Source: Algisphaera sp036480015
GTDB lineage: Bacteria > Planctomycetota > Phycisphaerae > Phycisphaerales > Phycisphaeraceae
Reading direction: 5' to 3'
Assembly: GCA_036480015.1 (NCBI GenBank)
Contig: JAZGFZ010000051.1
Coordinates: 6,659-70,658, forward strand
Length of the DNA: 64,000 nucleotides
Below are positions 55,588 to 63,482 of the stretch, piece by piece. Positions within the stretch are counted from its first letter, which is position 1. Each line of letters opens with the position of its first letter. Made by a program: the position numbers and the translations under genes. The notes under the pieces were generated by a model, which made no database searches, had not been told where the DNA came from, and saw nothing but the letters and a program-made list of their open reading frames with translations.

Positions 55588-56343
55588 CTAGCCCTTGCTT
55601 TTCACATACGTCACGGCATTTTCAAAATAGCGCAGCCCCACCGGTGTTTCCTCACATTCGGCATCACTCAACCGCGTCCACTGCGGATGGTTGGTGTAAT
55701 GCAAGTGTCGCTCCGGATGCGGCATCAAACCAAACACCAACCCCGTGGGATCACACACCCCCGCAATATCACGCTGCGAACCATTGGGATTTTCGGCATA
55801 ACGAATCGCCACTTGCCCTTGAGCCTCCAATGCGTCCAACACCTCATCGGACGCTTCAAAACGCCCCTCGCCATGGGCCATGGGCAAATCGTGATCGCCC
55901 AAGCCTTGGGTCCAAATGCATTTCGACGTCGCTTCCACAACCATCGGCGTCCAGCGGTCAATGAACCGCCCTGATTCATTGTGAGCAAGTGTTGCGGTCT
56001 GAGCCCCGGCATGAGGGTCAGGCAACAAGCCCAACTTCACCAGCACCTGAAAACCATTGCACGGCCCAATCATCGGCACCCCACGGTCGATGGCCGCGAG
56101 CAAAGGCTCGTAAAGCTTGTGCTTCAGCCGATTCGCAAAAATACGCCCCGCCGCAATGTCGTCGCCATAGCTAAACCCCCCCGGAAAACCAATCACATTA
56201 AACGCTTTAAGTTGCGCGGGATCCGCAATCAGCTCATTCAAATGAAGCGTCGTCGTGGCCGCACCGGCCAATTCAAAAGCATGGGTCAATTCGCGGTCGC
56301 AATTGGTGCCCGCCGTACGAAGGATAAGACAGTGAGGGGTCAT
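55588..56343 (-). CDS. purQ: Phosphoribosylformylglycinamidine synthase, glutaminase subunit
   Basis: About 251-aa class I glutamine amidotransferase for step four of purine synthesis; it supplies ammonia to PurL. The nucleophile Cys lies in GPCNGFQVL and the His/Glu pair in LMPHPERH. FPGGFSYGDD is characteristic of PurQ. ATG 56343 gives MTPHCLILRTAGTNCD; a longer frame to 56394 adds a hydrophobic leader without support. purS and purL are not adjacent. Confidence 0.92.
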   Translation of the reverse strand: MTPHCLILRTAGTNCDRELTHAFELAGAATTTLHLNELIADPAQLKAFNVIGFPGGFSYGDDIAAGRIFANRLKHKLYEPLLAAIDRGVPMIGPCNGFQVLVKLGLLPDPHAGAQTATLAHNESGRFIDRWTPMVVEATSKCIWTQGLGDHDLPMAHGEGRFEASDEVLDALEAQGQVAIRYAENPNGSQRDIAGVCDPTGLVFGLMPHPERHLHYTNHPQWTRLSDAECEETPVGLRYFENAVTYVKSKG

Positions 56344-56418
56344 GCAGAGGATTGTAAGCCAGCACCCCAACAGGCGTATGCCCCACACGCTCAAGGCAAG
56401 AAACGCACCCCAAACGCC

Positions 56419-56706
56419 TCAATGTTCTGGCGTTGGGGGCTTCCGTTTCGCGGTGCGGTAATTCGCCCGCCGTCCAGCGTATTCTTCAGGATTCAGCGGC
56501 AAATCAGGCTGTTCCACACCATCCATCGCCTGTCGATGCAGCGTTTTGATAAACGGCACGCACCACCCACACCCTGTGCCGGCACTTAAGCATTCACTAA
56601 TCAAGCTCGCCACCGGCGGCCGCTCGCGTTTGCAGTAATTCACAATTTTCCGCTGGCTCACATGAAAGCACAGGCACACATTGTCGTCAGGATCCATAGC
56701 CGCCAT
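56419..56706 (-). CDS. BFD-type (2Fe-2S) ferredoxin
   Basis: 95-aa protein with the bacterioferritin-associated-ferredoxin pattern: Cys11-x-Cys13 and Cys46-x-x-Cys49 (GTGCGWC), expected to hold a [2Fe-2S] cluster. About 40 extra C-terminal residues (Pro/Arg-rich) follow the domain. Such proteins donate electrons, for example to release iron from bacterioferritin, but no bacterioferritin gene is nearby. It is divergent from recR, 23 bp apart. Confidence 0.85.
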   Translation of the reverse strand: MAAMDPDDNVCLCFHVSQRKIVNYCKRERPPVASLISECLSAGTGCGWCVPFIKTLHRQAMDGVEQPDLPLNPEEYAGRRANYRTAKRKPPTPEH

Positions 56707-56729
56707 CTTACCCCGCTAAACTCAGTGGC

Positions 56730-57329
56730 ATGCCCAGCGCCTACGACCACCTTTTAGATCACCTGCAAACCCTGCCAGGCATCGGCAAACGCTCGGCTGA
56801 GCGCATCGCCTTTCATCTACTCAAGCAACCCGAAGAAAACGTCACCGGCTTGGCCCACGCCCTGCGGGCCTTTCGCGAAAACCTCAAAGTGTGCTCTGTC
56901 ACCGGCCATGTGTCTGAATCAGACCCTTGCGCCATCGCGTGCGATCCCAAACGCGACCACAGCACCATTCTCGTTGTCGAACAACCCACCGACGTCATCA
57001 GCATGGAACAAACCGGCGCCTTTCACGGCAGCTACCACGTGCTCATGGGCCGTGTCGCCCCACTCGAAGCCATCGGCCCAGGCGACCTCAACGTTCAAAA
57101 ATTACTCGACCGCATCGACCGCAACACCCCACCCATCGTCGAAGTCATTCTCGGCACCAACCCCACCCTCGAAGGCGATGGCACCGCCATGTATCTCGCC
57201 GAGCAACTCGCTCACCGCAACGTCAAAGTCACCCGTTTGGCCCGCGGCCTGCCCACGGGCTCAAACCTACAAACCGTCAGCAAAGCGGTGTTAAGCGACG
57301 CCGTTAAAGGACGCGTTCGCGATTTTTAA
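56730..57329 (+). CDS. recR: Recombination protein RecR
   Basis: 199-aa protein that works with RecO/RecF to load RecA at gaps. N-terminal helix-hairpin-helix (LPGIGKRSAERIAFHLL), a zinc-finger region and a Toprim domain (ILVVEQPTDVISMEQ, GTNPTLEGDGTAMY) are present. The zinc finger is unusual: Cys55 and Cys67 fit, but the second position is Thr58 and the fourth Cys is shifted to residue 71. dnaX and ybaB, the common neighbours, are absent. Confidence 0.93.
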   Translation: MPSAYDHLLDHLQTLPGIGKRSAERIAFHLLKQPEENVTGLAHALRAFRENLKVCSVTGHVSESDPCAIACDPKRDHSTILVVEQPTDVISMEQTGAFHGSYHVLMGRVAPLEAIGPGDLNVQKLLDRIDRNTPPIVEVILGTNPTLEGDGTAMYLAEQLAHRNVKVTRLARGLPTGSNLQTVSKAVLSDAVKGRVRDF

Positions 57330-57412
57330 TTCAACAACAAAGCCACTCATCTTCGCGCGGTAAACTGTGTAACCCTTCAAGCCCCTCGCCATTCTTCTTG
57401 CAAGCAAACACC

Positions 57413-58951
57413 ATGCGTTTCGACACCGGACAACACATGCGAATGGGCCAGCAAATGAAGCTGGCGCCGCGGATGATCCAGTCGATGGAAATCCTCCAAA
57501 TGCCCCAGCAGGCACTGGAAGAACGCATCGACCAAGAACTTTCCAGCAACCCCACGCTGGAACAAGTCGAAGCCAGCGACGATCAACGCAAAGTCCAAGA
57601 GCAACAAAACCAAGCCGATCGCGACGACCATGAAAGCGAACGCGAGATGGTCGTCGACGGCGACAACCACCAAGCCTCAGACGACTTCGAACGGCTCAGC
57701 AACTTTAGTGAGCAATACGGCGACGTATGGAACAGCAACACCGCCGAAGGCGGCGCCACCGATTTTCGACGCTCTGCCAACCGTGGCGATGGTGAGCGTG
57801 ACACCAAAATGGACGCCCTTGCGAACACCGCAGCCCGCGGCGCATCGCTCTATGACCAACTCATCAACCAATGGCATTTGGTCGAAATCGATGCCCCCAC
57901 CTTGGCCTTGGGCGAATATCTCATTGGCCTCATTGACCAAGACGGCTACCTGCGTACCGAACCGCAAAAGCTACTCGAACAAGCCCCCCCAGGCGTCACC
58001 GCCGACCAAATCGACCAATGCGTCGAACTACTCCAAGAAGCCCTCGAGCCCACCGGCCTGGCCGCCCGCGATTTTCGCGAATGCCTTCTGCTTCAAATCG
58101 ACCGCAAGCTCTACTTCGACCCACCCGCCCCCCCGCTTGACGAAGGACTCAAGGTCGCCCGAACCTTGGTACAAGAACACCTCAATGACATCGAAGGCAA
58201 CCGCTATCCCAAAATAGCCAAAGCCACCGACCTCGATATCAGCACCATTCAATCGGCCATTCGCCAGCTGCACCAATTTCACCCCCATCCTGGCCGATTA
58301 CTCGCCCGCGATGAAGTACACACCATCACCCCCGACGCGGTGATCGAATACAACGAAGACACCGACTGCTATGTCACCACACTCACCCATGGCCGCCTGC
58401 CTGCACTGCAAATCAGCGCCTATTACGAAGGCATGGCCGGCAACAAAACAACCGACAAAAAAACCAAAGACTTCATTGGCGTCAACCTGCGCAATGCCAA
58501 GTGGCTCATGGACGCCATACGCCAACGCCACGCCACCCTACTGCGTGTGATTGGCGTGGTCATCGAAGCCCAACGTGAATTCTTTGAACAAGGTGAAAGC
58601 GCCCTCAAACCCCTGCCCATGACACTGGTGGCCGACCAACTTGGCATTCACGTTGCCACTGTCAGCCGCGCTGTTAATGAAAAATACCTTCAAACCCCTC
58701 GCGGTATTTTCCCGCTAAGAATGTTTTTCAGCGGCGGCACCGAAACCGACGCAGGCGACGCCATGAGCTGGACCGCCGTGCAAGCCAAACTCAAAGACGT
58801 CATCGACGCCGAAAACAAAAAGAAGCCCTTCTCCGACGACGAACTTGTGGTCGAGCTCAAAAAACAAGGCATCGAAATCGCCCGCCGCACCGTCGCCAAA
58901 TACCGCAAACAACTCAATCTTCCCCCGGCCCGCCAACGCCGCGAGTATTAA
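57413..58951 (+). CDS. rpoN: RNA polymerase sigma-54 factor
   Basis: About 512-aa sigma factor for -24/-12 promoters, which need an AAA+ activator. Region I is the Gln/Leu-rich start (QQMKLAPRMIQSMEILQMPQ), followed by an acidic region II, the core-binding domain with NLRNAKWLMDAIRQRHATLL, a helix-turn-helix (HVATVSRAVNEKYLQTPRG) and the RpoN box ARRTVAKYRKQLNLPPARQRR-like end (key residues ARRTVAKYR). ATG 57413 preferred over a TTG five codons before. No activator gene is adjacent. Confidence 0.95.
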   Translation: MRFDTGQHMRMGQQMKLAPRMIQSMEILQMPQQALEERIDQELSSNPTLEQVEASDDQRKVQEQQNQADRDDHESEREMVVDGDNHQASDDFERLSNFSEQYGDVWNSNTAEGGATDFRRSANRGDGERDTKMDALANTAARGASLYDQLINQWHLVEIDAPTLALGEYLIGLIDQDGYLRTEPQKLLEQAPPGVTADQIDQCVELLQEALEPTGLAARDFRECLLLQIDRKLYFDPPAPPLDEGLKVARTLVQEHLNDIEGNRYPKIAKATDLDISTIQSAIRQLHQFHPHPGRLLARDEVHTITPDAVIEYNEDTDCYVTTLTHGRLPALQISAYYEGMAGNKTTDKKTKDFIGVNLRNAKWLMDAIRQRHATLLRVIGVVIEAQREFFEQGESALKPLPMTLVADQLGIHVATVSRAVNEKYLQTPRGIFPLRMFFSGGTETDAGDAMSWTAVQAKLKDVIDAENKKKPFSDDELVVELKKQGIEIARRTVAKYRKQLNLPPARQRREY

Positions 58952-58956
58952 CAACC

Positions 58957-59172
58957 TTTAGAACGTGTATGAGAACCCTGCCCTCGTGCAGCGTCAAGCT
59001 TGAACTTTAGGGTACGCGTTGAGTTCGCTTGCGGATCCAGCTCACCGCGGGCGGAGCCCGCACCGTTTGCCCAAAAGGCAACCCTAGGATTAAGGCTTGA
59101 CCGTGCACTGGCTTCGCCCGCCCAGCCGACCGGTAACGGACAGGCCGACGACAGACTCTCATACATGTCTTA
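58957..59172. repeat. Nested palindromic element after rpoN
   Basis: Outer arms TTTAGAACGTGTATGAGA (58957-58974) and TCTCATACATGTCTTA (59157-59172) pair imperfectly; inner arms 58986-59013 and 59081-59108 (GTGCA.CGTCAAGC... / ...GCTTGACCGTGCAC) pair over about 28 nt with mismatches; the centre has GCGGGC/GCCCGC. The GTGCAC-GTCAAGCCTTAA part also occurs after nuoB (3267-3284). No gene. Confidence 0.65.
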
Positions 59173-59216
59173 GAGGCTGAGCGTACAGACACCACGTCTG
59201 CACACTCAGCCTCTAA
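59170..59216. other. Long perfect hairpin downstream of rpoN
   Basis: 12-bp perfect stem TTAGAGGCTGAG (59170-59181) / CTCAGCCTCTAA (59205-59216), with an inner CAGAC/GTCTG stem. No U-tract. Could end rpoN or be another small palindromic repeat. Confidence 0.6.
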
Positions 59217-59247
59217 ACATCTACACGTACGTTGCCATCAAAAACAA

Positions 59248-59320
59248 TAGCCCGAGTGGGACTCGAACCCACACTGGCACGATTTTAAGTCGTGTGCCTC
59301 TGCCATTGGGCTACCGGGCC
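59248..59320 (-). tRNA. tRNA with UAA anticodon and short variable loop (Leu by anticodon)
   Basis: A 73-nt cloverleaf on the minus strand: acceptor GGCCCGG/TCGGGCT (two G-U pairs), discriminator A, D arm GCCCAATGGCAGAGGC, anticodon stem CACGA/TCGTG with loop CTTAAAA (anticodon TAA), a five-base variable loop CCAGT, and T arm GTGGG-TTCGAGT-CCCAC. The anticodon reads UUA (Leu), but tRNA-Leu normally has a long variable arm. CCA is not encoded. Identity is therefore uncertain. Confidence 0.85.
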
Positions 59321-59433
59321 GGTTGCCAAACGCCAAGAGTTTAGCCGTTTTTGTTTACCCCATGTGTCCCAAGCTTCAAGCGCCGCGCCACCAACAACCA
59401 CAAAGGCCGCAGCTTTGACACACATGCATTCCC

Positions 59434-60390
59434 TTAAACGTCGAATGTTTTAAGTTGCTTAACCAAGTCTTCGCATGCTGGCGCGTAGCGTTCACCAAAC
59501 ACCCGCACGTGCATCATCATGGTGTTTAACCAATACACGCGGCAACGCCGACTAAACCCCGCCTTTAAGGGGTGACGGGCACGGTAGGCATTAAAAAAAT
59601 AGTCATCCGCCGTGCGAAACAACCGCAGATAAGCCAATTCATATTCAGGATCACAATAAGACGCCAACCCATCGATAAACGCAAGAATTTCAGGTTGATC
59701 GGGATGCCGGTCATCCACCAAAATATTATTGTTCCACAAGTCACCATGCACCAACGTGGGCGTCGATCGCTCAGGCAACCAATCCTCAAGGTTTTTCAGC
59801 AAATCATCAATGAACCAGCGACTGCTCGACCCCAACACATCACGCACTTGATGAAATTCTTTTTCCAACACAGGGTGAAAGTTGTCCACCCAACGTGCGC
59901 TTCCTTCTTCTTCCAAGGCCGAACCGTAACTGCCGCGATGGTGCGAATGCAAATCGATCAAATAACGCGAAAGCTGCCCTTGCAAATACCGCCGCCCCGC
60001 ATCGGACAACCGCGCATCGGACAATGGAACCCCCTCCACTTTGGCCATCAGCAAACCCGCGCCATCAAACTCTGGCTCATTGGCCAACACCGCATACGTT
60101 TCGGGCACGGGCAAGGTGGTGTGCTCGCGATAAATTTGAAGCGACGCCATTTCGCGTTCAAACATACGCACGTTGTGCGAGTTGTTGAGCTTGGCCACCA
60201 CCGACGCAGGCTCGCCATCGGTCTTCCACTCAATCACGCGGTTAATCGACCCGCCATAGAGCATCCGCAAGCCCGTCACGCGCAAATCTGAAAGGCCCAG
60301 CTTTCGACGCACAATGGACGTGGCCTGATCGATGTCAATTTTTGTTCCGTGGCGATCAGAACTTTGAGGTGTAAGCGGGGCGTGCGGCAT
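59434..60390 (-). CDS. Fructosamine-kinase / aminoglycoside-phosphotransferase-like kinase
   Basis: About 318-aa small-molecule kinase. The catalytic loop LVHGDLWNNNILV and the metal-binding AFIDGLASYCDPEYELAYLRLF fit the fructosamine-3-kinase family, which phosphorylates ketoamines to undo protein glycation, though other APH-fold kinases are possible. ATG 60390 (MPHAPLTPQSS) preferred; a longer frame adds 17 residues. Stands alone between two tRNA genes on the same strand. Confidence 0.82.
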   Translation of the reverse strand: MPHAPLTPQSSDRHGTKIDIDQATSIVRRKLGLSDLRVTGLRMLYGGSINRVIEWKTDGEPASVVAKLNNSHNVRMFEREMASLQIYREHTTLPVPETYAVLANEPEFDGAGLLMAKVEGVPLSDARLSDAGRRYLQGQLSRYLIDLHSHHRGSYGSALEEEGSARWVDNFHPVLEKEFHQVRDVLGSSSRWFIDDLLKNLEDWLPERSTPTLVHGDLWNNNILVDDRHPDQPEILAFIDGLASYCDPEYELAYLRLFRTADDYFFNAYRARHPLKAGFSRRCRVYWLNTMMMHVRVFGERYAPACEDLVKQLKTFDV

Positions 60391-60577
60391 CGGTTTTCTA
60401 ACGTGATCGAGGAAGCAAATAGACACGAAATGGAAACACAAAAATCACCCGCAGGCGACTCGCGAGCAATAAGGATAAACCCTTTGCCTTCTCCGCGTAT
60501 GCGGCGCAGTGCTTGCTCTTCATTTTCGGACGTCTCTCAACACATGTCATGTCAAGTCATGTCAAGAAAAAGCATGC

Positions 60578-60608
60578 AAAAAGCCCGCCGTTAACGGCGG
60601 GCTTTTTT
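60578..60608 (-). terminator. Bidirectional terminator downstream of tRNA-Ala
   Basis: Stem GCCCGCCG (60583-60590) / CGGCGGGC (60595-60602), loop TTAA, flanked by A5 and T6. It ends the tRNA-Ala transcript on the minus strand. Confidence 0.85.
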
Positions 60609-60644
60609 GTTCCGGCCATGACGATTAAATTCATCAAGACCAAG

Positions 60645-60717
60645 TGGAGCTGGACGGGATCGAACCGACGACCTCTTGTATGCCATACAAGCGCTCTCCC
60701 AACTGAGCTACAGCCCC
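60645..60717 (-). tRNA. tRNA-Ala (GGC)
   Basis: 73-nt cloverleaf: acceptor GGGGCTG/CAGCTCC, D arm GCTCAGTTGGGAGAGC, anticodon arm CTTGT-ATGGCAT-ACAAG with anticodon GGC, T arm GTCGG-TTCGATC-CCGTC (one mismatch-tolerant pair), discriminator A. CCA is not encoded. A G3-U70-type pair, the Ala identity element, can be drawn at the third acceptor position or its neighbour. Confidence 0.92.
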
Positions 60718-60913
60718 TTGCGGGAGGGAGAGTATATCGGCCCACTTCAAACGCCGCAAGCCGAACAAATAAACATTCACCAAGAAAACCACTTCGCAAA
60801 TCAGTGTGAAAACAAACCCCAACCCAAGCCCCGCAGGCTGATACACTGGCACCTGGCTGATTCTCTCAACCAGCCCTTCTTTTGCCCACCTTGCCCCACC
60901 CGGAGTTTCCCCG

Positions 60914-61678
60914 TTGGACGTTCAAGACCTCCTGCGTTCCCTGTTTTTGGTCGATCGTCAACTCCAAGCTCTGCGCAGCCGCGTAGATGCTGCCGCCCGG
61001 CGATTGTCCGCCGTGCAAACGCGACTGGACCAACACGAACGGCAACACGCCGAACTCTCCGAGCAACTCAAAACGGTTCAAACCCATGTGGCAACACAAG
61101 AAAACGAAGCCGCCAGTGTTGAAGCCCGCATTGAAAAACTACGGGAAACCATGTCTGCGGTAAAAAACAACAAGGAATACTCCGCCCTATTGGTCGAAGT
61201 GAACACCTTGAAAACCCAAAAGGGTAAATACGAAGAAATCGCCCTTGGCGAAATGGGCAAAGTCGACGAACTACAAGATCGTCTCAAACTGCTCACGGGC
61301 AAAACCGACGACCAACGCGTGCTCGTCGAAAACGCGCAAAAAGAAGTAACGCAGGGCGAATCCGAAATCAGCGACCAACTCACCGAGTTACAAACACAAC
61401 GTGAGGCCGCCGCCGCGCCCATCAACGACGCCACCATGAATCTCTACACCAAACTCATCAACGAGTTTGATGGCGTGGCCCTCGCCGAAATCGAAGAACA
61501 AGACCGCAAACGCATGGAATACACCTGCGGCGAGTGCTACATGGCACTCCCCATTCAAGTCGTCAACGCCACCCTCACGGCCACCGATGCCCCTGTCATC
61601 TGCTCCAGCTGTCAGCGTATCCTCTATGCCACCGCCGAACTCAAAGAAGCCTTGGCTCCCAGCGAGAAAAAGAAGTAA
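60914..61678 (+). CDS. Coiled-coil protein with C4 zinc ribbon (CT398-like)
   Basis: 254-aa protein: about 170 residues of antiparallel coiled coil, then a zinc ribbon with Cys205-x-x-Cys208 and Cys230-x-x-Cys233. This matches the DUF164/zf-RING_7 family. The chlamydial member CT398 binds sigma-54; rpoN is 2 kb upstream here, which fits a functional link but does not prove one. Start TTG 60914; no earlier ATG exists in frame. Confidence 0.86.
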   Translation: MDVQDLLRSLFLVDRQLQALRSRVDAAARRLSAVQTRLDQHERQHAELSEQLKTVQTHVATQENEAASVEARIEKLRETMSAVKNNKEYSALLVEVNTLKTQKGKYEEIALGEMGKVDELQDRLKLLTGKTDDQRVLVENAQKEVTQGESEISDQLTELQTQREAAAAPINDATMNLYTKLINEFDGVALAEIEEQDRKRMEYTCGECYMALPIQVVNATLTATDAPVICSSCQRILYATAELKEALAPSEKKK

Positions 61679-61802
61679 GCCTCACGACGACGGCCTGCTG
61701 TAAAACGAAAAAATCGGAATGACCGCCCAAGCGGCGGTTCGGGCAGTCCGGACGGTCCGGACAAGATTCGAGCAAAGAGACAACGCGTGTTCCACTAAAA
61801 AA

Positions 61803-61835
61803 CCCCAACCGCGGATAAGCCGCAGTTGGGGTTTT
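61803..61835. terminator. Bidirectional terminator between zinc-ribbon gene and rpsD
   Basis: Stem CCCCAAC.GCGG (61803-61814) / CCGC.GTTGGGG (61820-61831), loop ATAAG, followed by TTTT and preceded by A6. Serves the convergent genes on both sides. Confidence 0.82.
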
Positions 61836-61916
61836 AAATTGAAATTTTAAAACGATCGCTTTGTTGTCCGCTCCAAACCAAGCTTTCGTAAAAAAGCTCT
61901 GGTGGCCAACAATGTC

Positions 61917-62516
61917 TTAGCGATAGAATTCAACGATCAAGTTCATGTTCACATCGAAGGGCACTTGGTCGGTGGTGGGCACCGCCGCAATTTTTGCCTC
62001 AAGCGTCGAAGGATCAAAGTTCAACCACTCAGGTGTTTCATGACCTGGAAGGCTTTCCATGTTTTCACGAACAAGCTTTGTAATGCCTTCTTTCAGCGTG
62101 ATGGTGTCGCCCACCTTCACCTGAACCGAAGCAATATTGCACTTTTGACCGTTAAGCAGCACATGGCCGTGGCCAACGATTTGTCGGGCAGCCCAAATGG
62201 TGCGGGCCCAACCCAAACGACGCACAACGTTGTCCAAACGCTGCTCGAGCAAACGAAGCATCACCGTGCCGGTGTTACCCTGGCTGCGACCCGCTTCTTT
62301 CATGTAACCACGAAATTGCTTTTCAAGCACGTTGTAATGGAAACGCAACTTTTGCTTTTCATTCAAACGAATACCGTAGTCACGCAGGCGACGCCCACGA
62401 AAACCGTGCATACCGGGAGGATTCAATTGACGCTTGGTGGTGTGCTTAGGAATGTCAGCAATGGGCACGCCCACGCGACGAGAAAGCTTAACCTTGGGGC
62501 CGGTGTAGTTGGCCAT
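61917..62516 (-). CDS. rpsD: 30S ribosomal protein S4
   Basis: 199-aa primary 16S rRNA-binding protein. MANYTGPKVKLSRRVGVPI start, LRDYGIRLNEKQKLRFHYNVLEKQF and the S4 domain (RLDNVVRRLGWARTIWAARQIVGHGHVLLNG) are clear. The N-terminal zinc cysteines of some S4 proteins are missing. ATG 62516 preferred over an in-frame ATG 14 codons upstream. Stands alone, outside the usual alpha operon. Confidence 0.95.
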   Translation of the reverse strand: MANYTGPKVKLSRRVGVPIADIPKHTTKRQLNPPGMHGFRGRRLRDYGIRLNEKQKLRFHYNVLEKQFRGYMKEAGRSQGNTGTVMLRLLEQRLDNVVRRLGWARTIWAARQIVGHGHVLLNGQKCNIASVQVKVGDTITLKEGITKLVRENMESLPGHETPEWLNFDPSTLEAKIAAVPTTDQVPFDVNMNLIVEFYR

Positions 62517-62805
62517 AAAAATGTCCCCCACGTTTTTCGCGGGGCCTTTTGAGGTCACATCCGTGACTACGGCGTGACGAAGGCAAAAAGTTCAGGCCCA
62601 ACGACTGGGCCTGCAAGACCGGAGATTGTCGTCATTTTGAGCCCGCAGTCAAGCCCCCCAACAGCCCAAGCCCCTTCGAAGCCCCCTGCATCTCTTTCTG
62701 ATAGCCAATAAATATCACACTTGCCGACATTGATAACCGCCATTATCTTTGCCGCCGTACCCTCGCGTACTTTCCCCCTTCCCACCCCACCCCAAGGAAC
62801 ACATC

Positions 62806-63333
62806 ATGCTGACTGTTGGCGACACCTTCCCCGAATACCACTCCCAAGCTTGCGTTGGCAACAACGCCGAGACCGACCTCACCCAAATTCACACCGGCAG
62901 CTACGAAGGCCGCTGGAAGCTTTTTCTCTTCTATCCCAAAGACTTCACGTTTGTGTGCCCCACCGAGCTGGTCGAGTTTGGCAAAGCCGCCGAAGATTTC
63001 AACGACCGCGACTGCGTGATCTTGGGCGCCAGCACCGACAACGAATTCAGCCACTTGGCATGGCGCAACGACCACGACGATCTCAAGACCCTGCCCTACC
63101 CCCTGCTGGCCGCCCAAAAACTGGCTGCCGACTTGGGCATTCTTGACCCCAACGAGCATGTGTGCCTGCGAGCAAGCTTCTTGGTCGACCCCAACAACGT
63201 CATTCAATTCGCCAGCGCCAACAACCTTTCAGTGGGCCGAAACGTAAGCGAAACACTCCGCGTGCTCGACGCCGTGCAAAGCGACGAGCTATGCCCCTGC
63301 AACTGGAAAAAAGGCGAAGCCACACTGGGTTAA
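62806..63333 (+). CDS. AhpC-type 2-Cys peroxiredoxin
   Basis: About 175-aa thiol peroxidase that reduces hydrogen peroxide and organic peroxides. Peroxidatic Cys51 lies in FTFVCPTEL and the resolving Cys is 163 or 165 (CPCNW). CAAGGAAC precedes ATG 62806. The adjacent AhpD-like gene would re-reduce it, as in AhpC/AhpD systems of actinobacteria (family knowledge). Confidence 0.93.
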   Translation: MLTVGDTFPEYHSQACVGNNAETDLTQIHTGSYEGRWKLFLFYPKDFTFVCPTELVEFGKAAEDFNDRDCVILGASTDNEFSHLAWRNDHDDLKTLPYPLLAAQKLAADLGILDPNEHVCLRASFLVDPNNVIQFASANNLSVGRNVSETLRVLDAVQSDELCPCNWKKGEATLG

Positions 63334-63384
63334 GCCCCTTTCCCAAGCAAAAAGTTCCAAACAAAAAACTTCGCACAAAAACAG

Positions 63385-63410
63385 GTTGAGCCGCTTAACG
63401 GCGGCTCAAC
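63385..63410 (+). terminator. Hairpin between peroxiredoxin and ahpD-like genes
   Basis: Perfect 10-bp stem GTTGAGCCGC / GCGGCTCAAC, loop TTAACG, then TTCTT. A weak terminator that could lower ahpD expression relative to the peroxiredoxin. Confidence 0.6.
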
Positions 63411-63482
63411 TTCTTACTCAAACAATTGACTTTCGCAATCGCTCGCCCCCAACAACCCTTCTCTTTTTTGGACCCCATCCCC

